This document shows positions 22,142 to 33,754 of a DNA stretch of 64,000 nucleotides, piece after piece. The first letter of the stretch is position 1, and every line of letters begins with the position of its first letter. Origin of the DNA: Haliclystus octoradiatus (taxonomy: Eukaryota > Cnidaria > Staurozoa > Stauromedusae > Haliclystidae); NCBI GenBank assembly GCA_916610825.1, contig OU744446.1:7590309-7654308 (forward strand), given 5' to 3'. A model generated the notes under the pieces. It did not search any database. It saw only the letters and a program-made list of their open reading frames with translations, and was not told the origin of the DNA. The position numbers and the translations under genes are program-made.

Positions 22142-25100
22142 ATGAAGACTTCTATCTTTCTGCTACTGTTATTTAATATCTTAGGTGAGCTGGATGATAC
22201 TGTTAATAACATTTTCAGATTCTCAACTCAAGGGGGCGTAATTTGAGAACCTGATGCTTAGACTGTTTATAGATAGCAATATAAAGTTGGCGAAAATCTT
22301 CTGAAAGCTATTTTAGGCTGTTAATTGTTATATTTAGATAAGGACAGGAGTCTTGAGTCTAATAGCTATCAAACACAAACTCAAAGGGCATAGTATATAG
22401 TATATATATAGATATTTGAACGATCCCAAGAAAAATACAGTAATCAAGTATTTATGCAATTGATGCCATTTTGTGAGACGAAAAAGCATCATATGTGTTT
22501 GATCAGATATTAAAGGGGCAAAATTGACCGGCGACCGCTGCGAGCACAAATTGAATTTATGCTTAGCGTAATTCAAAATTTCAACCGTCTCGCTTTGAAG
22601 CAATTGTTATACGCAGGCCTAACTTGTAATAAAATTCATGTCAACAATGAACATTGTGTTATAACAATAAGCGTGCACGTGATCCTAAGTGCGTAGCGTC
22701 TGTCGGTCATTTTTGCTCCTTTAATCAAATACCAAGGAATCAAATTCTATCCTGCAAAAACGAAATCTGCAATATAACGCATCAAAATCACTAGCAAAAG
22801 TTTCAGACAAAATAAGAATAATCAACTGTTAAGCAAGCAGAACATTCTTTGAAGAATTCAATATCTCATGTGCATCACTTTTTCAATTCATGTAAAATAA
22901 ATAATAGAGATCGCACTTACACAGAATCAAATATGTGAGGAAATCTCATAGAGCATACATGGACGAGTGTGTTTGAGTATGTTATTTAGTATCACGGTGT
23001 TACCAATTGTATTTCCCTGGAAACGAAATGGTGTTGACGTTGACCTATCACAACATAGCTATTATTATACTAAAAAGGTTAAAATAACATTCCGGCATTG
23101 TCTATAACCAACGACACTATGGCCAGCAGCTTCCAAGGAAATAGCAGAAAGTAAAAAAAAAATCTATAATAACGTATAAGTATATTAGGATGTTTGGATG
23201 TTGCTCTGGTGCGTTACAAATATAATAATACTTTATGTATAAATTTTCAGTTCAAACCATTTAAATGCGCTGTTGAATTTGTTTTTGAGGAAATCCTGCA
23301 CAGCATACAAATAAAGTTGCTTATCATTATAGGAAGATATAACGACCAAATAACGACGATATGACAATCAATTGACGAATTTTTTTTATATAATTTTTTC
23401 CCATCCAACATAATTTTTTAATTCAATTTCATCACAATAATACTAAAGGGCTACCACACAATTGCCGTGTTTGTATTCATATTTACTACACGAGAAATGT
23501 TGGAAGACACGAGTGGAGTATTGAAAGCTCAATCCGGACGCGAGTGCTTTCAACACTTCCCTAGTGTCTTCCGCCATTTCCAAGTGTAGTAAGTATGAAT
23601 ACAAACACGACAAAGTGTGTGGTAACCCATTTCTAAAATAAAACAATTATCAAAATCAAGATTGTTTGCATTGCAGAATGTCGCTCAAATCTTGAATTAA
23701 TGATTTAAAATTCAATTCAAATTCAATGTTTTCATTTTCTAAAATGTCCTTGGATCAAATTTAAACTACAAACGTTAGCCTATTCTTAATAGAGATAGCT
23801 TTGTTGTTATTATTTATTTAGCAATACATTGCAGTTTCCTACTTTTCTTCAGCTTTGAGGATCTGAAAAATTTTATATACGAATTTCGACTGAAATTTTC
23901 GAAAAAATGTTTACCTTGTATTTCCAATTGACCAACCAATCAAATTGCAGGATTACGTTTTTTCTTGCCTTTGAAAGAATGTCCATTGGCGGATGTTGCT
24001 TCTCAAATTGAGCAGGATAGTGTTTTTCATTGAATGATTTTAACCAATCGACTATACATATGACGACTATATGACGAAGGACGGTATAATCATGATATAA
24101 TTCATCAAATCTAATATATTAAGTAATTAATATTTTGATTGTGTCTGCTTATATAGTTATACAAACGATTTCTGCAACTCATGATCATTTCGAAGAAGAA
24201 GAGGATGAAAATGCCACTGAGTTAGAGAATGAGAACATCGAAGAGGATGAAGATATTGACGAAGATGATGAAGATGAAGATAGAGAAGATAGAGAAGATA
24301 ATGATGCTAGCCAATTAAATTACGAAGATGATGATGACGATGAAGATAATGAACACAATGATCTAACAGATCTCAATTCAAAGGATGAACTTGAGAAACG
24401 AGGTTATGGGTATCATTACAGAAGAAGAAAGAAGCCACAGCCAGAAACATGTGGTAAGTTTATGCTAAGAATCCCAATTATATAGAGCACATTCTAAATA
24501 GGAAAATATCCCGAGGGGGAAAATATGTAGTTTGCATTTCGTTATGATCATGAAAGCACTTCGAGCTGTTGTTTCAATATTGAAGTATTGTATGTAAATC
24601 ATAGACTTTGCATAGACTGCATGCTGACGAAAATATGAAACACGGGGAACAAAGATGGCTGACGCAAATGACTTATTTTAGCTCTCTTCTCAGTTCACAT
24701 TTTCAACTGAAATACTTGATGTTTCTTATAAACTCGTTTGCAATCTAAACTCTAAACAATATGCTCTCACTGTCATAGAAATATGGTTTTAAATGGAAAA
24801 ATAGGAATTTACAGCCAGCGAAGCGAGATTTATTCGTAGGATCACAATTATTTTCAAACATTTATGAATAATTCAAAGTCACACTGATAGATAAGGAAAT
24901 ATAAAGTTAGAGAAAAAACTATTTACCTTCAGATACGATTACAAAACAGATAGTTCAACTCATAAATGATGAAGCTTTAGATTCTACGTCATAAATAGCT
25001 CTTTTATTAAAGACAAATATGTAGCCCTATTGGTATAAATGTAATAATCAGTTATTTTTAATGAGAAAAATGTATTTTTCGATGCTCCCTATGTTAGGTC

Positions 25101-28100
25101 AATACTCTAGCATATTTCCTTTAGACCTATAAATATTTCTGACAAATTCGTGGTTTCATATTCCACCGAATGAACCAATTATAGCAAGTATTATAATTAT
25201 TAACATCTATTAACTGATGTATCCTTTTGAAGATCTTTGCAATCAAGCCTTCACACCCATTGGCTGCTATGGTGATAAACATTGTAGATGTAGTCGACCG
25301 ATGACAAGGATGCTTTTTCAAACAAAAAAATGTCACAAGAAGATGGGAAGCGCTGAATTTAAGAAGCACGTAGAAAGGTATACAGCTAGTACACATAAAC
25401 TAAACTTCATGTGTTGACAAACTGAATCTTCAATCATATTCAATATTGATAATTTGTTGTAACTTCTACATAAGAACACATTGTATGAGAACGTTGTTGT
25501 TCCGATTTTCGAGTTTTTAAGTATATATATAGCTTTCAAGCAGGGAATTAAGAATAGACTACAGGTTCCACCAAATTTGAAGTTTCTTGATTAATTAAGA
25601 AGTATAATATAGTTGTAAACCTTGTGCACAAAGTTACACTGCCCACACATACCAGGAATATCCCTCTACAAGATATTTCCATTAAACTGTAATTATGAAT
25701 TTATGATATAATTCATGAATAAAATCTTTTGACAGCGTTTAGCATGTCAGATGAAATACAAAAAATGATCATCAACATCATGCCTGACAAGAGTGACAAA
25801 AGTAGTACTGTCTCTTCTGTCATCTTACTATCTGATGAGCTTGTCAGAATCTGCCAATGCCAAACAATTTGCCTGTTCTGATGGTGTATAGGTGATTACA
25901 ATAGCTTCCACTCATAAGTAAAATTAATTTGCATTAAACCCTGGTTCCCATATAGCCAATTTGTCTGCGTCCTTGCCTGCGACATTTGCCTCGTTCGGGT
26001 GTTCAACTTGCAGGCAAATGTCGCAGACAAGGACGCAGGCAAATTGGCTATATGGGAACCAGGCTTAAATAGGAAGCGGATACAAAATGTCATAAATATT
26101 GAAAAGGGGTGGAATCTGAGAAGGACATCTTATTTAGATTAGTGGCTATTGTTTACAAAACAATGGAACGATGACGACATCGCCTAAGCTCATCAAAAGT
26201 TAATAATCAAGAACTCCTTTCGAAAGTGCGGGTTGAAATAATATAGGAAAAAAAGTTATCTTTTCTTTCGAAATGCGAAGCACGGAAGGATTTGAAAACG
26301 CGAATACTCTATTTACACACAATGAACAATAACTAATCGATTGGTATGCTTATCGAATGTTTAGCACACAGATTGGCAAAGATGAATGCATACATACATA
26401 CCGGACAACACGCAAAAAGAAACTAACAAATATAGGCTAAGATACACGCTTATAGCTCATTCTTATTCTTGCTGTTATCAAAAGACATATTTATGATATC
26501 ACTTATGTTGAACTAATATTGTGTGTTCTAATGACTCATTATTAACATTATCAACTTTCCTTCTCCAAAATAGTGTAATCTGCAGATGTGCGAAAGAGAG
26601 CAGAAAGCGTGGTTATCAAACTTTTGGAATCCAAGATCACCATCAATGCTGGAGTGGAAGTAGAGCGCACAAAGATTATTATGTGAATGGGGAACGAGAA
26701 AAATCTTGCTACAATCTTGATAGAAAAATATGCAATTCTACCAAAGATCGTTTGTGCATTGGTGGAAGAAGAGCAAATTATGTCTATAAATTAGGTATAG
26801 ATTTGCTTCTTTGCAATATTTTGTATAATGATCTTTTTAGTAACAATGATAATAATCGTACTATACTAATCACTTTCATTTTGATTGTAGAACCAATAAA
26901 AAAGCCTGCTGTAAAATTCTCTCGAGTTGGCTGCTTTAATGATAAAAAAGACGACAGAGCGTTGAAATTTGAATTGGATAATCATCGTGATAAAACTAGT
27001 AAAATATTCCACGGACCAATCATTGACTGGAAAAAGTTTGAAAAAACCATCAAAACGTAAGTCTGCATGCCACTATATGTAAATCCTACAAAATGCAAAA
27101 CGTAGCTATGTCTGGATCACACACCATAGGCAAATTAGCCACTGCTGAGTTCATATGCATTTATCATAAACTCAGTCATATAATATACACTCCCAAAAGG
27201 TGTTATTTTATAAAATTTCTTGTGAACTTTCATCACGCCGTTTGGAGAAAAGCTCCTGCAAACGGCCAAACTGGAAACCGTCACTTTGTTTGCAGGAAAC
27301 AAATGCGATAATGGAAAGCAAATTTGAAAATGTTGGAAATACCAGAAATCAAAATAACAGTCGTCAATGTATCGTTGAAGCACGACATGACAACTTCGGC
27401 GCATAACTGAGACATATGCCCTGGATTTTACAAAACATGATATAACGAAGTTTAGGAATGTTATTCGACAGCTCTCAAAATGAATGCATGCACGCATGAA
27501 TGGCGTGCCATCATCACTGACCCGAGGCGATTTAAATGTTTCACCCGTGCTTTCTCCAGTTATACCATATAGTTTATATAGTAGAATAGTTTATATAGTA
27601 GAATAGTTTATATAGTAGAATAGTTTATAAACTATATTTATATGTAGACTGCAATATTCAAGTTGTGCCACGTTCAACTTTTGATCATCACTTGAATGAA
27701 GCTATGCCCGTTGATTAGGCGAAACTTTATAGGGCATATATTTTTGTTTCTTTATCGTTCTTCTAAATGTATCAACTAAATTTATGTGATACACATGATA
27801 TTTTACTTGATTCAAGCATTTTACATGCTAAGGTATTGAATGTTTTGTCTTGCAAGTTAAATCATTACGGCCGTGTTTGGTCGAGCATAATACATTATTT
27901 AGGCACGGCACATGTAAAAGCACGGCGTAAAACGTAGGCCTATTGACTTTAACAACTTGGGCTGCAGACATGAAACTATTTATTCTAATGTGAAATTGAT
28001 TATGCAAGATTACTTGCAGGATATATTGAATTATCTAAGATGTTCTCGAGAGATTCAGAATTCGTCCTGTCCTCATTGTTTCTTGGATATCAATTAAAAA

Positions 28101-28402
28101 GGTTTCATGTGAATCACTGTCAGCTCTCGCAGATGATGTTTAGCTATTATTCATGTCATTTGTATTATTTATTTAGTCTTGCTGATCATTGTGCTGAGAA
28201 GGCCAAAGCAAAAGGCTACAAATATTTCGGTCTTCAATATTACGGTGAATGTTGGAGTGGAAATGATGGAGAATCACGCTACAAGATGCATGGTTCATCA
28301 AAGGCATGTGTCAATTCAGAATACAAAGAATGTGACATGTCAAAGGATTGCTTGTGTATTGGAAAACAATTAACAAATTTTGTTTACAAAATTGACGAGT
28401 AA
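22142..28402 (+). CDS. Secreted acidic protein with WSC-like module pairs (paralogue 2)
   Basis: Six exons in frame: 22142-22184, 24157-24453, 25233-25377, 26574-26794, 26891-27056, 28177-28402, giving 365 residues. Exon 1 is a signal peptide ('MKTSIFLLLLFNILG'). Exon 2 (residues about 15-113) is a long Asp/Glu run that ends in a basic stretch ('YHYRRRKK'). Exons 3 and 5 encode A modules, exons 4 and 6 B modules; exon 6 has 'YFGLQYYGECWSG', 'CIGK' and 'TNFVYK'. Intron phases 1,1,2,1,2 are the same as in paralogue 1. The first A module keeps 'IGCY' but has lost the usual LPxLLxNHR part and gained extra Cys. The first B module reads 'FGIQDHHQCWSG'. The second pair is the better conserved. A poly(A) signal AATAAA lies near 28703. 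Function is unknown; an extracellular glycan- or calcium-binding role is inference. Confidence 0.85.
22510..22724 (-). mobile_element. TTAA-flanked MITE, copy 2
   Basis: The ends are TTAA-AGGGGCAAAATTGACCGG and CGGTCATTTTTGCTCCT-TTAA. It is the inverted counterpart of 14459-14665. It lies in intron 1 of the plus-strand WSC-like gene. Confidence 0.85.
23448..23628. repeat. Long foldback element, TIR GGGYTACCACACA
   Basis: The left arm (GGGCTACCACACA, then GTGTTTGTATTCATA and GGAAGACAC) pairs with the right arm (GTGTCTTCC, TATGAATACAAACAC, then TGTGTGGTAACCC) over about 75 bp. The outer end matches GGGTAACACCACACACTTGC at 50480-50510, so this is a mobile foldback family. It lies in intron 1 of the plus-strand WSC-like gene. 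Confidence 0.8.
25936..26068. mobile_element. 52-bp-arm foldback flanked by TTAA
   Basis: Left arm 25940-25991 and right arm 26012-26063 are complementary with only two mismatches in 52 bp, around a 20-nt loop. TTAA lies just outside both ends (ATTAAACCCTGG; CCAGGCTTAAAT). It is probably a minimal TTAA-targeting MITE. The near-perfect arms suggest recent insertion. It lies in intron 3 of the plus-strand WSC-like gene. Confidence 0.85.
27569..27640. repeat. 17-bp tandem repeat
   Basis: ATAGTTTATATAGTAGA is repeated about 3.5 times, ending in ATAGTTTATAAACTAT. The unit is nearly palindromic and AT-rich. It lies in intron 5 of the plus-strand WSC-like gene. Confidence 0.9.
27637..27860 (+). repeat. 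Dispersed repeat shared with 40003-40680
   Basis: The segment opens TATGTAGACTGCA and contains GTGCCACGTTCAACTTTT, ATTCAAGCATTTT and GAATGTTTTG. The same blocks, in the same order, occur at 40003-40150 and 40610-40680, where about 450 bp of other sequence separates them. The class is unknown. Confidence 0.65.
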
Positions 28403-30276
28403 ATATCTTTTGACTTATAGTATAAATAGTTGCTTTAAACGTAGTTTAACATGATTTTATAGTGTATAAATCTATATTATATTATTTGATTTTAGAAAAT
28501 AATTAGTTAATATTCACTACTAACAGTAAAACAATGAAAAAACTTGATATTTCATAGCATCTTCGTGGCACCTGTTTTCATGGTTTTCAAACTTTTTATG
28601 TCTTCAATTTTGTGGTTTTTCACTTTTTAACATGTTCAAGGCGTTTTCATGACACGTTCATGGCATTTTCATGGTTTTGGTGTTTGTAGTTGTTTAGAAG
28701 TAAATAAATCGAGGTTGGTTAAATCGGAAATACATTAAACACCTGTTTTACAGACACTGACAATTTGAACGTCTTGGAGTTTTGTGTATCTGATCACCCA
28801 ATTCGCAAGGCGCCGAATCTGGGGCGAGCTGTGATTTGTAAGGCTGTTTTGTGAAAGTCAACAAACACAAATGTTATCTTAATGGGATATTAACAATTTC
28901 ATTCGAAATTGACTTTACTTTTATTATTGAATCTGTGTCAAATTTGGCTGAATCAATGGAGACTTCATAGCGACTGTAAAGTAAAGTATACAAGCTGTAG
29001 CGAAAAGAAAATTTGCTTTCGACCTTATATTTGTCTGGTGTACGTGTGATTGTGTTGCCTGGTATGCACTGAAATCTGTAGTTTTGGTCGGTATAGCAAC
29101 CGTTGATAATAACAAACTGTTGATGATACTAAAGGAATATATTTATTGAATCAATGGCGAAAGTCTCCTTGATTAGCTAAACAACGTTGTTAGGCCTCAC
29201 TTACCTTCCAAAATGAAGGTCTAACCATAGCAAATTTTCTTACCACTACAGCTTGTATGATTTGTAGAACAGTCGCTGCGAAATCTCTATTGATTCAGCC
29301 AGATTTAACATACTTATAAAAAGTAAGGTCAATTTCATACGAAATATTTAAATTTGTAATATATCCCAGCAGGCAAACCAACGTCGAGACAACGTTAGAT
29401 TAAGGTTGGATACACCGTTGTCCCAACGTTGGATAAACAAAAGAGCTACGCTTGTATATGAAAGGTATCCCATTAAGAAAGATTTGCGTTTGTAGATCTT
29501 CACCAAACAGATACACAATTCATAGCTCGCCCCAGACACTGCGCCTCGTGAATTCCGCTCTCGACGATATATTTTGATGTGCTCCCTGGATCAGTAACGG
29601 AGGTCTGGGCACGGAAATATGTTATTGTTTGTCATTTTCTGTTAACACGTGATCTCCATGCACCCGACACAGCCATTCATGGGAAGTCTTCACAAGTGTC
29701 ATTTCACCACAACGCACTCAGTTTATTAACTCGTTTCATTTCAACATCGTTGATATCTTCAAGCTGGTTTAGTAAAAGTTCACGTTATTTGCTCATTCTC
29801 ATAAAATTGATGGTCAATTAATTTAGTAGCCTCGTGATTTTTTACTACAGTCTCCCAGCAGGCAAACCGACGTTGGAACAACGTTAGATTAAGGTTGGAT
29901 ACAACGTTGGTCCAATGTTGGATAAACAAAAGAGCTACGTTGTATATGAAAGGTGGACCGACCGACCTATCCGACGTTGGAATTGGGTAGATATCCGACC
30001 CTCGACCAACGTGGACCAACGCTGATCCAATCTTAATCCAACTTAAAGAGCCTATTGTTTCAGAAGTCACGGTTTCTGTCCAAAAATCACGCCATCTCTT
30101 AAAAAGTCTTCCTGTCGTGAAAACAACATGAATGCTCGAAGAGCGAGGCAAATTGAACACGTCTGACAACTTTTGTGGTGTCGTATATATTAATAATAAC
30201 GAAAGAATAACAATAACGAAAGCTAATAAAAAGACAAAAGTTTACAGAATAAAAGTTTACAGTTGTTTACGAGGTT
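28403..30276. other. Intergenic: 3' region of the WSC-like gene plus CCAACGTTGG repeats
   Basis: The first 300 bp look like the 3' UTR of the gene ending at 28402. 29369-29465 and 29858-30040 share CCAGCAGGCAAAC, GACGTTGG-type words and GGATAAACAAAAGAGCTACG, so they are two copies of one repeat. I see no gene. Open frames here (for example minus 30169-29780) are translations of that repeat. Confidence 0.6.
29369..30040. repeat. CCCAGCAGGC / CCAACGTTGG repeat copies
   Basis: Two copies begin CCAGCAGGCAAACC (about 29369 and 29858) and are rich in AACGTTGG and its complement. A third relative at 34310-34540 ends TGTCTGCTGGG, which is the complement of that start. The ends CCCAGCAG...CTGCTGGG suggest a terminal inverted repeat. 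The interior is a run of short degenerate ACGTTGG units. Confidence 0.7.
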
Positions 30277-33200
30277 TTACAATGGAAAATCTTGCCGTCT
30301 TCTTTTTCCTCCATCTAGACGGTCAGGTGCGTATTTTAACCTGTCAGCAATATACTTTTCAACATCGGCCCTCGTCGCTTTACTGTGGTGTTGGATAACT
30401 GTTTCTAAGGAATTAATCAACAATCATGGTTTGAAATAAAATATGTATTATATCGATTTGAGCAAAATTTCAGTTCTTGTTTTATAAGAGAATCAATAAG
30501 CCTATGCTAAACCTTACAATTTTCAAGGAACTTATTAGGAAACTGAGAAAAACTTTTTGATCAAAATGTCTTTTACATGCCTTATATATTCACAGCTCTG
30601 AACATTGATAAACTTTTCGAATTGAAATCCAACAAAAGTTTAATAGTACTATAGTACAGTCTAGGCTTCTATAACAAAATATGTGTAAATTCAAAGAATT
30701 ATATACAGTACTTAAGTTTCTTGAAATTTCTAAAGGCCCAATGATAATGCCAATTGATTAGTTTCTTATAAAAGGATTTCTTATTAAAATATATGTGTAT
30801 AGTAAATGTGCAAACAATAATTGTTAGACCTTATTCTACTGTACATATATACATGATTACACAAACACAATAGGCCTACACAATAATATTTTTATATTTT
30901 AATTAAATAGGCCTACTTACCCACTACTGCCTGCATAATTCTTGAGGCTCCAACGCCAACCTTATTCCCCCTTTTTCCTCCCATATTCATTTCTGCCATT
31001 ACTTTGTCAGACAAAAATCTATGAAGATAATAAAGGTAATCAATTAAAAGGTGACTTATGTGACTTGAACCCACCTCGAATAATTATAGCAGTAAATTGT
31101 GTAAACCCAGCTCGATTGTATTAGCTAATGTTCTTACAATTTGGTGATTACATTCGTATATACTTACTTCTTTAGAATATTTGCAACTTCTTCTTTGACA
31201 GAATTCCCCCCAATAGTAGATAACTGAGCCACCTTGTGATAAAGAAAACAGTTTTGTAACAAACATTGTAATTGATTTGCTAGTCGAGCTTAGATCAGTA
31301 AATTATGGGGCTGTAGAGAGTCATGTGAAAAATGCTTGTGGCTTATCAGGTTCTGAATAATTGATAAAGATGATAATGATATGATGTTTATTATTATTGT
31401 TACGCCCACTCTATATGTGCTGTAGTGCGGGTAAGAAATACATTGCATGCGTCACATAAAACAGACCCCAATGTTCTTAAATTGTTTTGGCTTGTGACAC
31501 AAACCAGCATAGCCAGTTCAAACATTCACTTTACTTTAAATGGGAGCTCAGTTTTGTTTCGAAAATGTAAAATTATTATTATTATTATTATATGGGATAG
31601 CTTCATTTGCTATGTTGATCCCATGTTGAGATTCATTTTTCAGGGCAGTATTGTGCAATCATATTTTACTTACAAAGTGTTGGTACTCAGTGTCAGACTC
31701 AATATCATTTTCCAACTCATCAAACTCCTCCATCAAATCAACATACTTCAAGTTCCTAGCCGATAAACCTAGTGAACACACATAGAAAATGATATTACAT
31801 TGATTGGCGAAACGAAGCACAGTAGTAAACATAGATCAACCATATGAAAGTATTGACTATTTGTTGTACTTTGGAATATTTTATTTAAATCTTTTGTGCC
31901 GAAAGACTTACTGAAACCAGATCATGATGCAACATTTATTAAATTCAAGGATCAAGATGGGTAATTTACTTAATAGATTGTTGTGTCTGTTATTAATTAT
32001 GCCTATTCGTTTTAAAAAATTACATTTCCCGGGGTTTTTCTTGGGGGCTAAAGATCAAAATGTGCAGAAGAAGACAAATCTACTTCCCCCCAGGGAATCC
32101 ATTTCTCGGCAAAACCCGACTAATCCCCCTCAAGAGCCTAGGGACGACCCCTCCGGGAACTGGGAAGCCACTGATACAGTGATATATGCATGAGAACAGA
32201 AAGTCACTCATAATACCCGTACAATGTTCTCAAAATAAGTTGATCTATGGAACAAACTAGCAGTACCATGATTCACTTTTCAAAGGTCTATTTATGTATT
32301 GACTATAAATGCAGTATCATTCGTTCTTCTGAACCTGTGTTCAAATTCATGATGTCATAGAGAGAGGTGCCTGGGTTATCTTGAATAATATAATAATAAA
32401 TTATAAGTGCTTGTACTCTGCATCATCAGCCATATTATTCTGATAGTCATAGTAGCCTAGCCTATATGGCCTACACTGTGAGGTGTGAGGTGACCTATCT
32501 CATTCAAAGGGATCATTAGGCTCATTATTCTCACCTGATTTGTTTAAGCAATTGTTTAAAATATGGATGACATTGGAATGTGTATGCACAGGTCTCTTTG
32601 TATCTCTAGCAAAAGGCAAATTCCTTGTTTCTGAAAATCATAAAGTAAAAACAACATAAAACTACGGAGTATCAACAACATTTAATATTTCCAAGTAAAT
32701 AATGATTCCACATATAGATTTCAAGGGGTTCAAATTGTAACAAAATTATTAGCCTACCGTATCACTGCATTGAGTAGGCCTACCAATTCCTCCATCCGTC
32801 AGTTGGTTTGAAGAGCTGATGAGTTAAAAAGTAGTATAAACAAAATATGCTGATATAATTGGACATTGCTTCACTTATTAATTTGTTGGCCTACCCATAT
32901 ACTCTATCTGTAGGTAGACTGCTACTCTGCTTCACTTTTTCAGATGGTTATGCATTCAATGATCGTTAATAGCCTATTGATTCTAAATTAAATCAATAAA
33001 TAAAGAAATGTGATGAAAATATGTTTAATTGTTGTTATCATGTAACTATAATAATTGATAATGAGATTGACATGCATCGCCTACAACACCAGGCCTGCTC
33101 ATAAATATGTAAATCGATTACCAGTTAGGCCTACATTTCAGTGTGTTCGCTTATTCTTTCTCGTTGACATTCTTTACATATTGATGAACTCAGAACTGCA

Positions 33201-33754
33201 GTTTAACAACATAATTTAACTCAGTAACTCATGATCCAACTAAACTATCTGCATTCTGCAGGACGAGCTACAGATCTCCACATCTTAGTCTCTAACTAGT
33301 ATCAGCATACATTCTCAGTTTGAGTTCTACAATAGCAATGACAATCTATAAAAATCCATAAATTTTAACAAAACAACATCAGCTTACAAGTCAATGAATC
33401 ACAAATTTCATTTCTAGTCCTACCTTGGCTCTGTGTTAGATTCAACAATTTGTGGGGATTCCAAATTCATCATACAAGAACTATCCTACAAACACAAATT
33501 AAATTGTTGACGGATTGGTCTAATTGTCAATTTGTCATGCATATGCTTTTGCTTGTTAAATAGCCTAGTCTAGTACGGTAGCTGGCTGGCTTACCTGATT
33601 TATTGATAAAAAGAAGTTATTTCCAAGCCAATGCAGTAATAACAATCCAATATTTAATGTGATGAAATTATATGGGATAGATTCAACGTGATTTAAGATA
33701 AATATAATACTTCTCGAAGTTTTCGTCCTCTGATAAAATCTTACAAACCGGCAT
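30277..33754 (-). CDS. DUF4806-domain protein
   Basis: Seven exons chain in frame on the minus strand: 33485-33424, 32815-32784, 32630-32535, 31768-31674, 31232-31168, 31018-30921, 30404-30277. They give 191 residues from the first base of 33485. A further ATG-CCG exon at 33754-33749 can join in phase through a GTTTGT donor; otherwise translation starts at the MM in the 33485 exon. The C-terminal half has the layout of DUF4806 proteins: 'FDELE', then 'LSTIGGNSVKEEV', 'ILKKFLSDKVM', a Gly/Lys-rich 'MGGKRGNKVG' step, and 'IMQAVV' before a basic tail ending 'GKRRRQDFPL'. The N-terminal half is unrecognised and Ser/Thr/Asn-rich. DUF4806 is a domain of unknown function common in invertebrates and often linked to mobile elements. 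The tail contains a possible nuclear signal. Seven perfect phase matches make the model strong even though the product is obscure. Confidence 0.75.
32020..32190 (-). repeat. Dispersed GC-rich repeat, copy 2
   Basis: Its reverse complement matches 2090-2260 (see there). It lies in an intron of the DUF4806 gene. Runs of C (TTCCCCCC, AATCCCCCT) stand out from AT-rich flanks. Confidence 0.6.

Noticed and set aside
29780-30169. 129-residue minus-strand open frame
   Set aside because: Most of it is the CCAACGTTGG repeat read in frame; the part above it has no splice-consistent link to the DUF4806 exons.
30132-30398. 88-residue plus-strand frame
   Set aside because: It is the antisense shadow of the last DUF4806 exon.
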